A stretch of DNA of 64,000 bases from Cryptomeria japonica (GCF_030272615.1 NC_081415.1:102726796-102790795), one strand, 5' to 3'. Counted from the first letter of the stretch, positions 34,426 through 47,000 are shown. Notes: a model not told the origin generated them from the letters alone. Made by a program: numbers and translations.

Positions 34426-37400
34426 TCATGGGCATTTATATATACAAAAAATGAATATAAAAGAATTCGTCGATGATATATACAAAATTCTCAAAATCAT
34501 TCTACTCTGAACTGTAGAATCAATCAAGTGAGCCTTCATGATTGACTCTAACCCGTATTGTGTCAAGTATTGCCTCGTCAGATTCACGAACTTTCCATAA
34601 AATCTTGTTATGAGGTCTACCACGATACTTCATCAAATGAATATTTGTTGCAACAACAAGGTTAGAGAAATGAAGAATATGTCTGTGTGTTTCAAAGTCC
34701 TTGAACAACTAAACATCAGAATTCTTGATAGGGTATCTCCTAAGCCATGTTCATGTCATGACAACACACCCTATTCATTATGCATTATGTACTCATAAAC
34801 TAGTTTCTCTTGAAACATTTTCATAAATTCAGCTACACATATATCATTTTTCACTAGCTCACATCTCTTCAAATCTTTTCCATCTTTAACTCCATATGTG
34901 ACTGTCTTGTATTTTCCAAAAGAAACTAGTTTCCTACCAATTTCATGTGTGCTCTCCAAATGTACACATCTCGGTAAATGTTTCAAACCACCACATATAG
35001 CAAAAAAACATTCCAAACAAGGCATCTTATAATAAATGTAACCATCATGCCTCTTACATAGCACACTTGAAATAAATTCTTTTACCGACTTAGGAGGTGC
35101 TTGTATATTGTATTCTTGCAAAACATCGTTAGTGTGCAAAGTAGAACAAATATGATGAAAAATATCATAGTACATGAAAAATTCAATATGCATCCTACAA
35201 CAACATGTGGTGCATACTTGATTAATCTTAATATAAAAAGGTTCCACCATTTCAAAAAATCTTTGAGAAATTCTTATTTGAGGAAACTTGTGAAGGAATC
35301 TTTCATAAATTTAGTTTGAGTCATATCCAAATAGTTTTTGGCATGTGGCTCACGATTTGTAGACCCGATTCACCTTCTAACAACATCTCTTTGGTTGGGA
35401 GAAACTCTTTTATTGTCATGCCAAAATTTTTCAATTAATGTTCTTAGTGCATCAACAACAACCTTGTCTTTGCGTGGTAGTCTACCTGAGAATGCCCAAA
35501 GAGAATTATTGTTAGGTTCCTCTATCTTTTCTCGCCTTTGTAATGCTTTACTTAATGTTGTTCTACTAACTTTTAATGACTTACTTGTTTTGCTTATTAA
35601 ACGATCTTTTTTTGTTTTCTTACTCATTGTGGTTGATGTAATGACACATTGAGTAGTATTAGAATCTTTAGTATGTGATTTTGAACCAATAGCTTGATAT
35701 GCGTGAAATAAATTTCTCACAATAGTTCTTTCATTGTTACTTTCAGATGATCTTAGGCCTAGAATTTTCATTGTCTCTCTAGAATTCAAATTTTTAATCA
35801 TTTGAACAATTAATTGACATCTTGCGGTTTGATTTAAGTTTTCAAAATAGTTTTGCCATATTCTTTTAACCATTCTCCTACAAGTTTGTTCATTCATTTT
35901 ATCAGGCATTGGCTTCAATATATTCTCATCAATGCCAATTAGATACTTTGGTTTGTTGGCAATATGAAAGAATTGATCATGTGTCACATTGATATTTTGT
36001 CATTGATGTCAACACTAGATGTTATGGTTACTGACAGAAGATCTAGTGTTACCGACAGAAGGGACTATCTGTTGGACACTTTCGACATGTTTGGATCAAT
36101 GGAGTATGTTTGGTTTTATGCATTACATATTTCTGGAGCATGTTTTGGTCAGTTGGTATTGACTTGGTGATCGGATGCTATCATACACTCTAGTAAGCCT
36201 ATACCGGTAATGGTTTAAGGTTTTACCGGTAGAGCTTTTATTGAGAATCATTGACATGATGCATAAGTGGTGATTGTGCAGCTTCTAGATGGAATTCAGG
36301 ATGATGAAGATGATCTTTATTCGTGCCTTGACTGATTGGAGACATCACTTTGGCATGGTGGACCCAGATTAGGTCTGGTACCTATCTAGGTTATGGACCG
36401 GTATCATGTAACGTGTTCTCTATATGTTACCAAGATGATTTATGGATTGGTTAATGTTGTTTTGGTCTTAAGACAACATGGCATATCATTTTAATGTAGA
36501 TATATGTAATGATCTTATTGTAATATCTTTTAGGTGGCCGACCTAATTGGTTTAGGCTTTAGGGTTGGTATAAATAAATGTAAGATTTCATTGTAGATCA
36601 TAGGATTGGGAGTGGTAGTGAAATGTAATGTGCGAATAATAGAATATCATTTAGGCAAGAGTTTTGGTCGATCATTGAAGAACAAATTGGGTTTATGTAA
36701 GAGGTCAAAGGCCTCCAGTATTGAGCTTAACCGAGACTATAATCAGGCATGGTAAAAGTTATCTCTGGCAATTCATTCTTCTAGATTTTTGTCCAATTAT
36801 ATTGAGGTGGTTATAACCTCTCTGTAGTCAGTGAGACTCCTTTGTAATGAGTAGTATGCTTTAGGCAGTGTGCCAACCTGCATGTGCATGTCCCTCATTG
36901 TATCACATACTTTCTGAAGAAGTATTATTTGACTGTGGGTAGGCTTCCCATTGTGTTTTTTTCCTTTACCATGTTTTCCACGTACAAATCATGGTGTTAT
37001 GTGGTATGGTTGCATTGTGTTGATTATCTATTTCATTCTTAAGTTTTATTGCTTACCGGTATCTATTTCTGCTATTCCAGTAATCAATGTTTATGTGCTT
37101 CGGTTAAAGGTTATAAACTGGTTTGATTAATATAATTTGTTGACAACTGATTCACTCCCCCCCCTCTCAGTTGTCGACCGATTATTATAACATGGTTTTC
37201 TACGAATGATTCTAGGAGGTGTTAACATCAGTGTATTGTGTATATTCAATTCATCAAATAGAGAAGGTGTGTGTTCATCATTTAATTGATTATTCAATGT
37301 GGTATCTTCTTCAATTCCATTAGGTTCATACAGTAAATCAAATGCCTCTTCTTCAACTGCATTAGGTGCATTATGTTCGTTTGGTAAATCGAATTGAGAT

Positions 37401-37522
37401 GTTGAGGATGACATACTTTCTTCTCCCATTGTTCTTATGTAATGTAATTTATTCATACGTTGCCTTTGTTTTTCCTTTTCAGCCTCTCGTTGTTCCATCG
37501 TTCCTCACTTGTTTTTTCCCAT
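34426..37522 (-). pseudogene. Putative transposase of copy B
   Basis: Minus strand. Start ATG 37522 (MGKNK then an in-frame TGA; open again from MEQREAEKEKQRQRMNK), acidic/Asn-rich first part to about 37200, then a solo LTR. From 35987 a 205-residue open part includes CRRMVKRIWQNYFENLNQ, LSKALQRREKIEEPN and FWHDNKRVSPNQRDVVRR. After a frameshift near 35290, 35250-34771 carries INQVCTTCCCRMHIEFFMYY, LQEYNIQAPPKSVKEFISS, CLECFFAICGGLKHLPRC and KMFQEKLVYEY. The Cys/His-rich region resembles uncharacterised transposon proteins of mosses and seed plants (from memory). I see no intact acidic catalytic triad; the C-terminal part is decayed or lost. Transposase is inferred from position within the inverted repeats. 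Confidence 0.55.
35982..37192. repeat. Putative solo LTR inside the transposase gene
   Basis: A block of about 1.2 kb that separates two parts of the transposase frame and has no counterpart in the homologous reading frame. On the plus strand it begins TGTCACATTGATATTTTG and ends near TTATTATAACA after a pyrimidine tract (ttcactcccccccctctcag), a layout typical of copia-type LTR ends. Exact borders and target duplication are unclear (catg occurs on both sides). Confidence 0.55.
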
Positions 37523-37740
37523 GGTTGATATCGGTTGTCCTAAATAGAATCATATTACATATGAATGTAAACAAAAGTTCATAAACAAATAAATAACTAT
37601 AAATATGCATCTTATAATTATTTTTTTGAATCAAAACTATTAAACAATCACAATAATATTGACAAAACTAATAAGAACAACAATTCAATCATTTGAAATC
37701 ATGCAAAAACAAAAAAATAACTTACTTCTATGTATAAAAC
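37520..37740 (-). promoter_or_regulatory. 5' leader and leader intron of the transposase gene
   Basis: Minus strand: a leader exon ends at 37726 before GTAAGT, and the second exon begins at 37539 after AG. The same arrangement is in copy A (19047/19235), and a similar tctgcacttctat...GTAAGTGAATT module occurs a second time at the far side of the CT tracts (15255-15290 in A). Confidence 0.55.
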
Positions 37741-37834
37741 AATGATAGAAGTGCAGACACAGTTGCAGTGGGGCCTTCAACGACCTCAAAAACTTCTTTT
37801 GAGGATGTTGATGCTCTTGGGCAAATAAAACTAT

Positions 37835-38085
37835 GTCTCAGTACCGCGTACACGCTATATTAATAACCGTGTGCACGCTGTTAGTCTCTAAAATGTTGGC
37901 AAGCCCAACGATATTTTTTTTCCACCCTGTACAAATAATTAGTGCGTACACACTCTTATGCCTTAAAAATTTTAAGGCAGGGAAGTGAACTAATAGTCTC
38001 AGTACCCCATACGTGCTCCTACGCCTTAAAAATGTTATGGCAGGGTAGCGAACTAATAGGCTCAGTACCCTGTACATGTTATTTG
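37835..38085. other. Motif cluster before the transposase gene, copy B
   Basis: CCGCGTACACGCT, GTGTGCACGCTG, GTGCGTACACACTC and CATACGTGCTCCTACG alternate with a ccttaaaaatgttatggcaggg unit. Inverse counterpart of 18680-18935. Confidence 0.55.
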
Positions 38086-38099
38086 TATTAAAGAAAATG

Positions 38100-38148
38100 T
38101 GAAGGAAAAGGGAGGGAGGGGGAGAGAGAGGGAGAGAGGAAGAGAGAG

Positions 38149-38204
<56 letters not shown>

Positions 38205-38225
38205 AGGGAGAGAAGAAGGGGTATG

Positions 38226-38283
<58 letters not shown>

Positions 38284-38417
38284 GGAGGAGAGGGGGAGAG
38301 GGGGAGGAGAGGGATGAAATGGGAGAGAGATACACCTAAGAGAGGAGGAGAATGGGATAGACAGATAGAGACTAAGAGGGAGAGAGGGAGAGAAGAAGGG
38401 GTATGGAGAAAGGGAGA

Positions 38418-38472
<55 letters not shown>

Positions 38473-38745
38473 AGGGGTATGGAGGAAGAGAGAAGCGGAG
38501 AGAATTAAGTCTCTATTTTTCACTTAAGTCTCTCTCTCTTTCTCTCTCTATCTCTCCCTCTCCCCCATTCTTTATCTCTAGAGTCTCTCCCTCTCATCCT
38601 CTATTTCTCTATCTCACTCTCCCCTTCTCTTAGGTGTATCTCTCTCTCTCTCTCTCATTATTTCCCTCTCTCCTCCCCCTCCCTCTCTCCCTTTCTCATT
38701 ACCTCTCTTTCTCTCCTCCCCCTCCCTCTCTCCCTTTATCATTAC
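38100..38745. repeat. GA then CT tracts, copy B
   Basis: GA-rich on the plus strand to about 38500 (pure (GA)n at 38152-38192, 38230-38280, 38419-38468), then CT-rich from 38521. Homologous in kind to the copy A tract but shorter. Strand composition switches at about 38510. Confidence 0.92.
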
Positions 38746-40090
38746 TATATGTCCCCTTAGCACACCATATGACCCATAATGACACCAAATGGTGTCCTAA
38801 GGGGTCTTAGAACACTATATGACCTCTTAGGACACCATACAACCCATAACAACACCATATGGAGTCTTGAGGGGTCAAATGGTGTCCTAAGGTGTTGTAG
38901 GAGACCATATGACCCCTTAGGACACCATACAACCCATAACAACACCATATGGTGTCCTAAGGAGTTGTATGGTCTCCTAGGACCCCTTAGGACTCCATAT
39001 GGTGTTGTTATGGGCTGTATGGTGTCTTATTTCCCTCTCTCACTCTCCCTCCCCCTCCCTCTCTCTTTGAGTCCCCTTCTCTGTGTCGCTCTCTATCTCT
39101 ATCTCTCCCTATATTCCCCTCTCTCTCTCTCTCCATCTCTCTCTCCCCTCCCTTTCCCCTTCTCTATTTCTATCTTCCCCCCCCCTCTCTCTCTCCATCT
39201 CTGTTTCTCTCATTTATCTCTTGTATCTCCCTCTCAGTCTCTATCTATTTATCTATCTGTCTCACTCTCCTCCTCTCTTAGGTGTATCTCTCTCCCATTC
39301 CATCCTTCTCCTCCCCCTCTCTCCCTCTCTAGGGTCATATGGTATTCTTAGGGGTCATAAGGTATCCTAGGGATCCGTGAATGTGTCCTAAGGGGTCATA
39401 AGACATAATATGACCCATAATGACACATAAGAGGTCATATGGAGTCTTAAGGGGTCATAGGACACTGCAAGACACTATATGACCTCTTAGGACACCATAC
39501 AACCCATAACGACACCATATGGAGTCCTAAGGGGTCAAATGGTGTCCTAAGGGGTTGTAGGAGACCATATGACCCCTTAGGACACCATATGACCCCTAAT
39601 AACACCATATGGTGTCCTAGGGGTCATATGACACCTAATGATACCATATGGTGTCCTAGGGGTCATATGACAGCATACGACACATAACAACACCATATGA
39701 TGTCCTAAGGGGTCATAGGACACCATATGACCCTTAGAACACAATATGACCCCTAACAACATCTAAGGAGTCATAGGGTGTCCTAAGGGGTCATAGGACA
39801 CTATATGATCCCTTAGCACACCATAGGACCTATAACGACACCAAGTAGTGTCCTAAGGGGTCATAGAACACCATATGACCCTTTAGGATACCATATGGTA
39901 TTGTTATGGGTCGTATGTTGTCCTGAGGGGGCATATGGCATCTTATGACCCCTTAGGACACCATATGGTGTCGTTATGGGTCGTATGGTGTCTTAAGGGG
40001 TCATATGGTCTCCTAAGGGGTCATAGGACACCATATGACCTCTTAAAAAACAATATGACCTCTAATGACACCTAAGGGGTCATATAGTGG
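38745..40090. repeat. Palindromic minisatellite, copy B
   Basis: Same catatggtgtcctaaggggtca and reverse-complement units as in copy A, interrupted by a CT-rich block at 39030-39330. Confidence 0.88.
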
Positions 40091-40324
40091 GCTAATAAAA
40101 CAATATATTATTTAAAGTTATGAATAGAACATTGATAGTTTAGTTTTGATATAGCTAAGTTAGACCATTGTTAGCATAAGAGAGACTCCAGGCGAACAAA
40201 CAATGAGGCTTCACTAAAAAGAAAGTGTAAGATCTTGACCTAACCCTAAGAGTACATGATAAAAATCAAAGAGGAAGTTGCAGACAAGAAATAAATTCAC
40301 TTAATTCTATAGAAGTCCAGACAC

Positions 40325-40399
40325 AGTTGCAGTGGGGTATGGAGGGAGGGAGGGAGAGAAGAAGAGAGAGAGGGATGCGATATGGAGAAAGGGATAGGG

Positions 40400-40465
<66 letters not shown>
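40325..40465. repeat. GA microsatellite, copy B
   Basis: Includes a pure (GA)n at about 40401-40464. Inverse counterpart of 14957-15246 in copy A. Confidence 0.92.
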
Positions 40466-40466
<1 letters not shown>

Positions 40467-40649
40467 CACCTTGTATGCACTTGAGATGGGGAGACAATAC
40501 ACTTATATGTGTGTATATATGCTTAATATATTATATATGATTATATATATATAAATATTATATATTATATATAAAATATATATATTATATGTATATACAC
40601 ATATTATATATAAAATATCATATTATACACAATCCCAAAATTCAAACAA
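40466..40649. repeat. AT-rich tract with short TATATA palindromes
   Basis: Alternating AT and ATATTATATAT stretches, no gene. Counterpart of 14865-14925 in copy A. Confidence 0.7.
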
Positions 40650-40775
40650 ACGTAGCGTGTACACATTTTTTATAGTAAAAATAGCCCGTATGCGTTGTTT
40701 ATAGTTAAGATAGAGGGTATGCGCTCTTATGGCCCCATACGCGTTCTTTATACCATAGGTACCCGTATGCGCTTT
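40650..40775. other. GCGTACGC-type motif cluster, copy B right
   Basis: GTAGCGTGTACAC, CCCGTATGCGTT, GGTATGCGCTC, CATACGCGTTC and CCGTATGCGCTT. More decayed than the left cluster. Confidence 0.6.
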
Positions 40776-41619
40776 TGACTATTTAGGCTTGGAAATAGGC
40801 CTGGATGACAAAGCTACGGTTTGGAAGTTTGATTTCCCTCCATTTCCCTCCTTTTTGATGTGTTTTATTTTATCAACTGGGTTTCTTGACTTTGTCATCA
40901 TCAGGTTTACACTTCATCAAGTGGGTATTTCTAAAATTGCCACCATATTTTCACCCATCTTCTAAGCTTTCTAACCATATAATTTTTTTAAAATTTGAAC
41001 GACAATAACATTATTATTGAATTTCTTTTACCAGTGTCTCCATAGTTCTCACAGACATAGGTGCACTATTTTTTTAATAACTTTTGATATACTTATCCAA
41101 ATTTAAAAAAAATTATATATTATGTAGTGCACTTGATTCTTTACAATTTAAAAAATAAAATTGTATTTTTGATTTGTTTACTGTAACTTATGTTTCGCGC
41201 ATGAATAGGTACCTAATTTTTAAGATGTGCTCGATTGGAAAAATCATAAAAAAAAAATACTCAACAAAAAATTATAAAAAATACACGTCTTCTAGTGCTC
41301 ACTCTTAACTATATTTCTGCCAAAGGATTTGTCAAAATACTAAATCTAACTATGAATTTTTTGATGTGCACGTCAGACACTATGTTATGTTTTTAAGAAA
41401 AAATCAGGGTTTGTTTTTTGTGTGCGAAGGATTTGACCCACTTAATCTTATCCAATTTTGAAAAAGTTTAGTAGTTTGAAAACTAGATTCAGAGTACTAC
41501 AATATTTTTTTTTTTGATTATCTTCATATCTTGAGTGGATGACTTTCAAATTTTGCCTCCAAGTTTAGGTTCACCTGATTTCAGAAAAAAAAAAAGTGTC
41601 CACTTATACCCCCCCTTTT
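40776..41619. other. AT-rich subterminal region, copy B right
   Basis: No gene. Inverse homologue of 13865-14720. Two A/T homopolymers (41500-41515, 41585-41595) match runs in copy A. Confidence 0.75.
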
Positions 41620-41643
41620 GACCACCATCTTTGCGCACTTACC
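41620..41643 (-). repeat. Right terminal inverted repeat, copy B
   Basis: Reverse complement begins GGTAAGTGCGCAAAGATGG, pairing with the left end of copy A (one difference). Confidence 0.9.
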
Positions 41644-42703
41644 CATTATTGTAAAATCCTATGTAATAAAATTATGTTGTATTATTGAGTCATTGCAATA
41701 GACCAATGAGGTCTCTTGATTTTAGGCTAAGTAAGCCACGTAAATGACCTACGAGATCTAATGATGTACATGCGACAAGAGGTCACCATGTAAATGTAAC
41801 TAACAATAAAGAAAGGAAAACCATTAACCCACTAACCTACTAAACTGTGTCAATTATGCGTGTGACTCATTGCTTATGTGATTTATTTGATGATTTTTCT
41901 TTTGATTTCAATTATGTATGCTTAATGCTTGGAATGGATGGTGATATTGAGGCTAATTAAAGTTGCTAAGTTATCCTTATTTGTATGCATATTAACATTA
42001 GTTTGTTTTAATCGTTAATTTAACGTAGAAGTTCTTCATGCTCGTTCATTTTTTGTTATCTTATCTTACTCCTATGCATACTAACTATAGGTTGCAATAT
42101 TTATTTTGATATGACATTACTTATCCCTATATGCTTGTAAATATATTTTAACTGTATTTCTTATGAACGAATGATAAATCTTGCATTTATATTAATGGAT
42201 ATTTGTTATTCATTTGAAATAGATGCATGTAGACTTCAATTGTGTTTAATATTGCATGTCAGAATTAATTAGAATTTAATTATGATAGTCAGTTTAAGGT
42301 TAGGATTAGTGGGTCCTTACATGCCACAAGTGTTGACCATTTTTAGACGCCTACAACATAATTTCCCTCTTGTAGTGGATTCTATTTTGAAACATGAATG
42401 CAACCAATTTGATTGTTCAAATATTATTGAATCATTATAATTTTTATTTGATAGAGTAAATTTGTAGATGCCATTTTAAAAAGGAAAATGCATATATAAC
42501 TATTAATTAAAGGAAAAAGAATGCACAAGAGAGGACATTAAGGAGGCACTTCCAAGCCAAAGAAGTCTAAAAGTAACAAGTTAGGTTGGATACAAATAAG
42601 CATTACACAAAGGAGAAAATTAGTTGGGACAACTGAAAGCTATAAATTTTGATCAAGAATAAATTACAATAATAAAAAAATGATCATTTTTCTCCCATAG
42701 TAC
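41644..42703. other. AT-rich region without a recognised gene
   Basis: No reading frame of note. Its last part (about 42500-42703) adjoins the AGTAC target site and should be the continuation of the LINE remnant seen at 60911-61750, but I cannot identify coding sequence in it. Confidence 0.5.
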
Positions 42704-43163
42704 TGTAGGCATCTAAAAATGGTCAACGCTTGCGATGTCATACTTTAACATGTTCGTGTTACCTTCTTTTAGGTTTTCACATTTTACTAACACTTCCTCT
42801 ATGTTGCACATTTGATCTTTTATCATTTATCAACATCGTGTCATTCTTGTACTTTCTCTTCCTATTTGATCCTATTCAGTTGTTTCAATTTAGGTCTTAT
42901 CAATGTCATTCTCAATTGTCATTTCATGATCATGATCGATTTAAATTTTTTTTTTTTTAATGGTAAGAGCCATCGATAAGGGGATAGCACCCTTGCATTA
43001 ATTAAAAATGGATTACAAAAAGACATCAAAGCCTGTTAGCAAGACCACAGTCAACACTACTACCCATCCACCCCAGAAAACAAAAACCCAAGGCTTAAGC
43101 CAACACACCAAAGGATAGAACCAGACTTAGTCCTAATACATATTATGCACAACCATTAAAGGT

Positions 43164-44095
43164 CTACATGATGACCCCAACAAACTCTCCAACATTAGTC
43201 ACAATTTCAGTAGCCCCAGCCGAGAACCACCATACCTCTGGGCTTGTAATTCTGCGAAATGGAGCCATATTCCCATTCTGCACAACACACCTAAAGACTT
43301 CCCAAGCATTCTCTCCGAATGTTCTCACCATCTCCTTCAACTCTTCCTTCTCTAAATGTCTGCGTTTTGCCCTGCTTCTTTCACTGTCTTCTGAATCATC
43401 ACTCCCTTCATTCTCACTCTCCTCCTCTTCATCCTCAGAATCAGTGGGCAAAAATACATCCGGTTGGAAGTAGGTTTTTTAGGATACTAATCCATTTGTT
43501 CTTCAACAGGCTTAGAATGGAGTTGGTGATGCTATTCCCATTGACATGCTTAACAAAATCACACATCATCTCCATGAATCTTTCCCTAGAGTCGGTGATG
43601 TCCACTAGAGGCATAAGAACAACTTCATAAACTGTGGAGTCGCACCAGTGGTGATCAAAATTGAGTGTGATCCCCACTAGACCCTTTATCGCATCATAAG
43701 CATGCTCATCTATGATAAACAAGTCGCGGAGTTGAGAATCAAGCGTTTCTTCACAGTTCATACATCCAATGTTTTCGAAGTATGCCATAGGAAAGGTCTG
43801 AGTCCAACACGTGCACTACCAGAGGTATGTGACCCAACAAGCAACCTTTTCAACCATGAGGTCGAGCCTTGAAGAAGGCCAATTAATAGGTTCTCAAATG
43901 TCTAGAAGATTCCACATGGAACAACACATGCCAAATCAACCAAGATCACATAGACTGCAAAAATTTGTCCTACAACCACTCTTGTCAATCACATGTAACG
44001 TAGACCATCGACACTACAAGTTTGAGAAGACAGGCTGCTCAAAATGTGCGAAACCTCTGCCACCTATCCTAAATTCGCAGGCCTAGCTGCAAGGA
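43164..44095 (-). pseudogene. Additional ORF 3' of LINE RNase H
   Basis: About 300 codons on the minus strand with a few stops and a frameshift near 43445. It contains FRIGGRGFAHFEQPVFSN, CRWSTLHVIDKSGC, MAYFENIGCMNCEETLDSQ, NFDHHWCDSTVYEVVLMP and then a strongly acidic stretch (DSEDEEEESENEGSDDSED) followed by a basic one (RSRAKRRHLEKEEL). Family not recognised. It lies between the RNase H stop and the poly(A) tail, so it belongs to the LINE. Confidence 0.5.
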
Positions 44096-44098
44096 CCA

Positions 44099-47000
44099 TC
44101 ATCCAACCCCATCACATTTCCTTTCCAATAAGTCTTTTCTGCACAAATCCGTAATCTCCATAATCATTGTTTCAGGATCCACTGACACTTTTGCCATATC
44201 CGAATTGACTCCAAGGTTAGAAAAAATATTTTCCAATCGATTACCTTCTCGATGGATGTGAGATATTTCGTATGGTTTAATTACTTGGAGTAGAGAGTGT
44301 ATGCGTGTAAGCCATTTAGCTAGTTTCCAATTTAATAGTCTAGAGTTAATCACACCATTTATAATTATCTGAGAATCACCCTCAATCTGTACATTCGTTA
44401 AACCCTTCTGTTTGCAAAGCAACAGACCATCCTCGAGAGCTCTTATTTTCATTTCATTATTTGTAGCACAACCAATATATCCGAAGGTACCAAACAAAAT
44501 ATTCCCATCCTCGTTCTGAATGACTGTTCCATAACTAGCTTGCCCGGGATTTCCTCTGCAAGCCCCATCAAAGTTAAGTTTTACCTAGTTGTTATGAGGC
44601 TTTTCCCACCTGACTTCTTTCCTGTTAATTTTCTTTTTGGGATAATGGAATATAGCATTTTTGAAGGACCAATTCTTTTCCATTTCCAAGTCCCAATCAT
44701 TGAACTTGAACTTCTTGACATTTCTTGATTTACCATAAATAACTTCTTCTATAGCTGCCTTGAGGTTATCAATGACTAATTCAATTGGTTTAGATGATTC
44801 TTTGAATATTCATTTGTTTCTTTCTTTCTAGATAAGCCAAACAATCATTGCAAGACCAACCAACCATATAGCTCCCCACTTTGTCTGACTGAACATTGGC
44901 CACGATACAATGAATTCTTTTAGAGACACGTTTCTAACTGTATACAGGTTAACCATATTTAGGAACCAATCCCAAAACCTTCGAGCAAACATACAATTGA
45001 AGAGTAGATGGTCCACCGATTCTTCCCTAGTGTTGCATAACACACACCAGCTTGGTCCATGAATACCTATGGATTTCAGTCTGTCGCCAGTGAGGATTCT
45101 CCCATTCAGAGCTATCCACAAGAAAGCCCTTGCTTTAGGCATAACCCACTTGTTCTAGCACAACTTGCTAGGCCAATTCAGATTGATAGCTCTATGCCTT
45201 TGAACTTCATAGCCCAATTTAACACTGTACTCCCTTGACTTAGCTTTACACCAAAATAAACAATCTTCATCATCTGAGGCTAAAATCGTTCTATTTCTCA
45301 GAATAGCTTCAAGATTTTTACATAGCTCCGGATTGCTGATTGTTATGTGTTTCCAAGTCCTCATGCCATGTCGCTCAACATCCTCAAAATAATTAACAAC
45401 CTGCACACCTATAGCAAATTCGATGGTGTTGATCCAATCCTGATCATCGAAGCTTTCTGACAGAGGAAACTCCCCTTCCCATGAGTCCCGCTAGAATTTT
45501 GCCCTGCACCCATTACCAACTTTCTAGGAGATATGTTTTGTGATGATAGCCCTAATTTTCTAGAGGAAATTCTAGGTGGGAGAGCCCTTATCTGTATCTG
45601 CAATTGTGAAAATTCGACCAGGTTCATCAGAGTCCAGGTACTTTTTCTAGAAAATTCTACACCATAGTTTATTGGGACTTCTATACATCTTCCAAGATAG
45701 CTTCACACTAAGGGCCAAGTTCTGGATATTCATTTTTCTCAGCCCTACTCCCCCATCCTCTTTCAGCATACACATGGTGTCCCAGTTTATCAGTGGTATC
45801 TTCCTATGGTCCTTAGCCCCATCCCAAACAAATTTCTTTAAAAGTCCATCTAATTTTGCACCAATTGGATTTGACATTTGAAAGCATTGCATGCTATAGA
45901 TTGGAATCACCGCTAACACAAATTTTATCATTAATAGTCGACCAGCCTGAGTGAGCCATATATTCTTCCATTGCTCTGATTTTACCTTACATGAGTTTAG
46001 GACATCATCCCAAATTTGGGATTGTTTACTGCCCATGTTAATTCTAATCCCAAGGTATTTAAGGGGAAGGACAACAATACTGAAGCCAAGAAGATGAGCA
46101 ATGCGATTCTGAGTCAATTTGCTTGTATTAAAAAAGAATACATGCGATTTATCCTTATTCATTTCCTGACCCGACAACATAGAGTATTCATATAACACTT
46201 CAACAATTCCTTTGGCTTCCGTCATCGAAGCTTCACCAAACAGAATTGTGTCGTCAACGAATTGTGAATGGGTGATGGGCTCTATCAATCTGTGGACTTG
46301 AATACCATTCCATTGCTTGGCCGTTTGCTTTGTTTTAATTAAATTCCCAAGAACCTCTGCCATGAGGACAAAGAAAGCAGGGGATAGGGGGTCCCCTTGC
46401 CTCAACCCATTAGTAGCTTTGAAGAAGCCACAAACCGCACCATTTACAAGCAGAGAGAAATTAACTGTGGAAATGCAAAAACTAACACAATTGATCCAAT
46501 CTTTTGGAAAACCATAGCATTTAAGTACCTTAACCAGGAATTGCCACACCACCTTATCATATGCTTTTGCAACATCAAGCTTTCTGATCATACCTTTTGT
46601 TTTCTCTTTATGTATGGAGTGCATGACTTCAGACACAAGAATAATGTTGTCCGCTAATTCTCTTCCAGGAGTAAAACCATTTTGATTCTCTGAGACGAGG
46701 CGAGGTAAAATCTTCTCCAGTCTGATGGCCATAACATTCGAGATAATTTTGTATATAGTATTGCATAATGATATGGGCATGAAATCGTGCATTGAAGAGC
46801 ATTCCTGTTTTTTGAGAATTAAAGGCAATGATTGTCTTGTTCAATTCTTTTATAAACTTCCCTTTTTTCCTGAATTATTCCACGACCGTCTAGATGTCAT
46901 AACCCAAAAAATCCCAACATTTCTGGTAAAATTCAGAAGTCATTCCATCCGAACCTAGGGCCTTATGAGGGTGAAGATCGAATGTAGCTCTTTTAATTTC

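Larger units (their letters stand above)
29017..41643. mobile_element. DNA transposon copy B, 12.6 kb, with transposase gene
   Basis: Ends are the same 24-bp inverted repeats as copy A, in opposite orientation. Order: motif cluster, ten-exon gene on the plus strand (29309-31906), 359-bp tandem repeats, Cys-rich transposase-like gene on the minus strand (about 34430-37522) split by a solo LTR, motif cluster, GA/CT tracts and minisatellite, AT-rich subterminal region. Corresponding parts align with copy A. No clear target duplication at the flanks (atcag and cattat). Confidence 0.85.

Noticed and set aside
38062-38523. 153-codon Ser/Leu frame and opposite Arg/Glu frames in copy B
   Set aside because: Microsatellite artefact, as in copy A.
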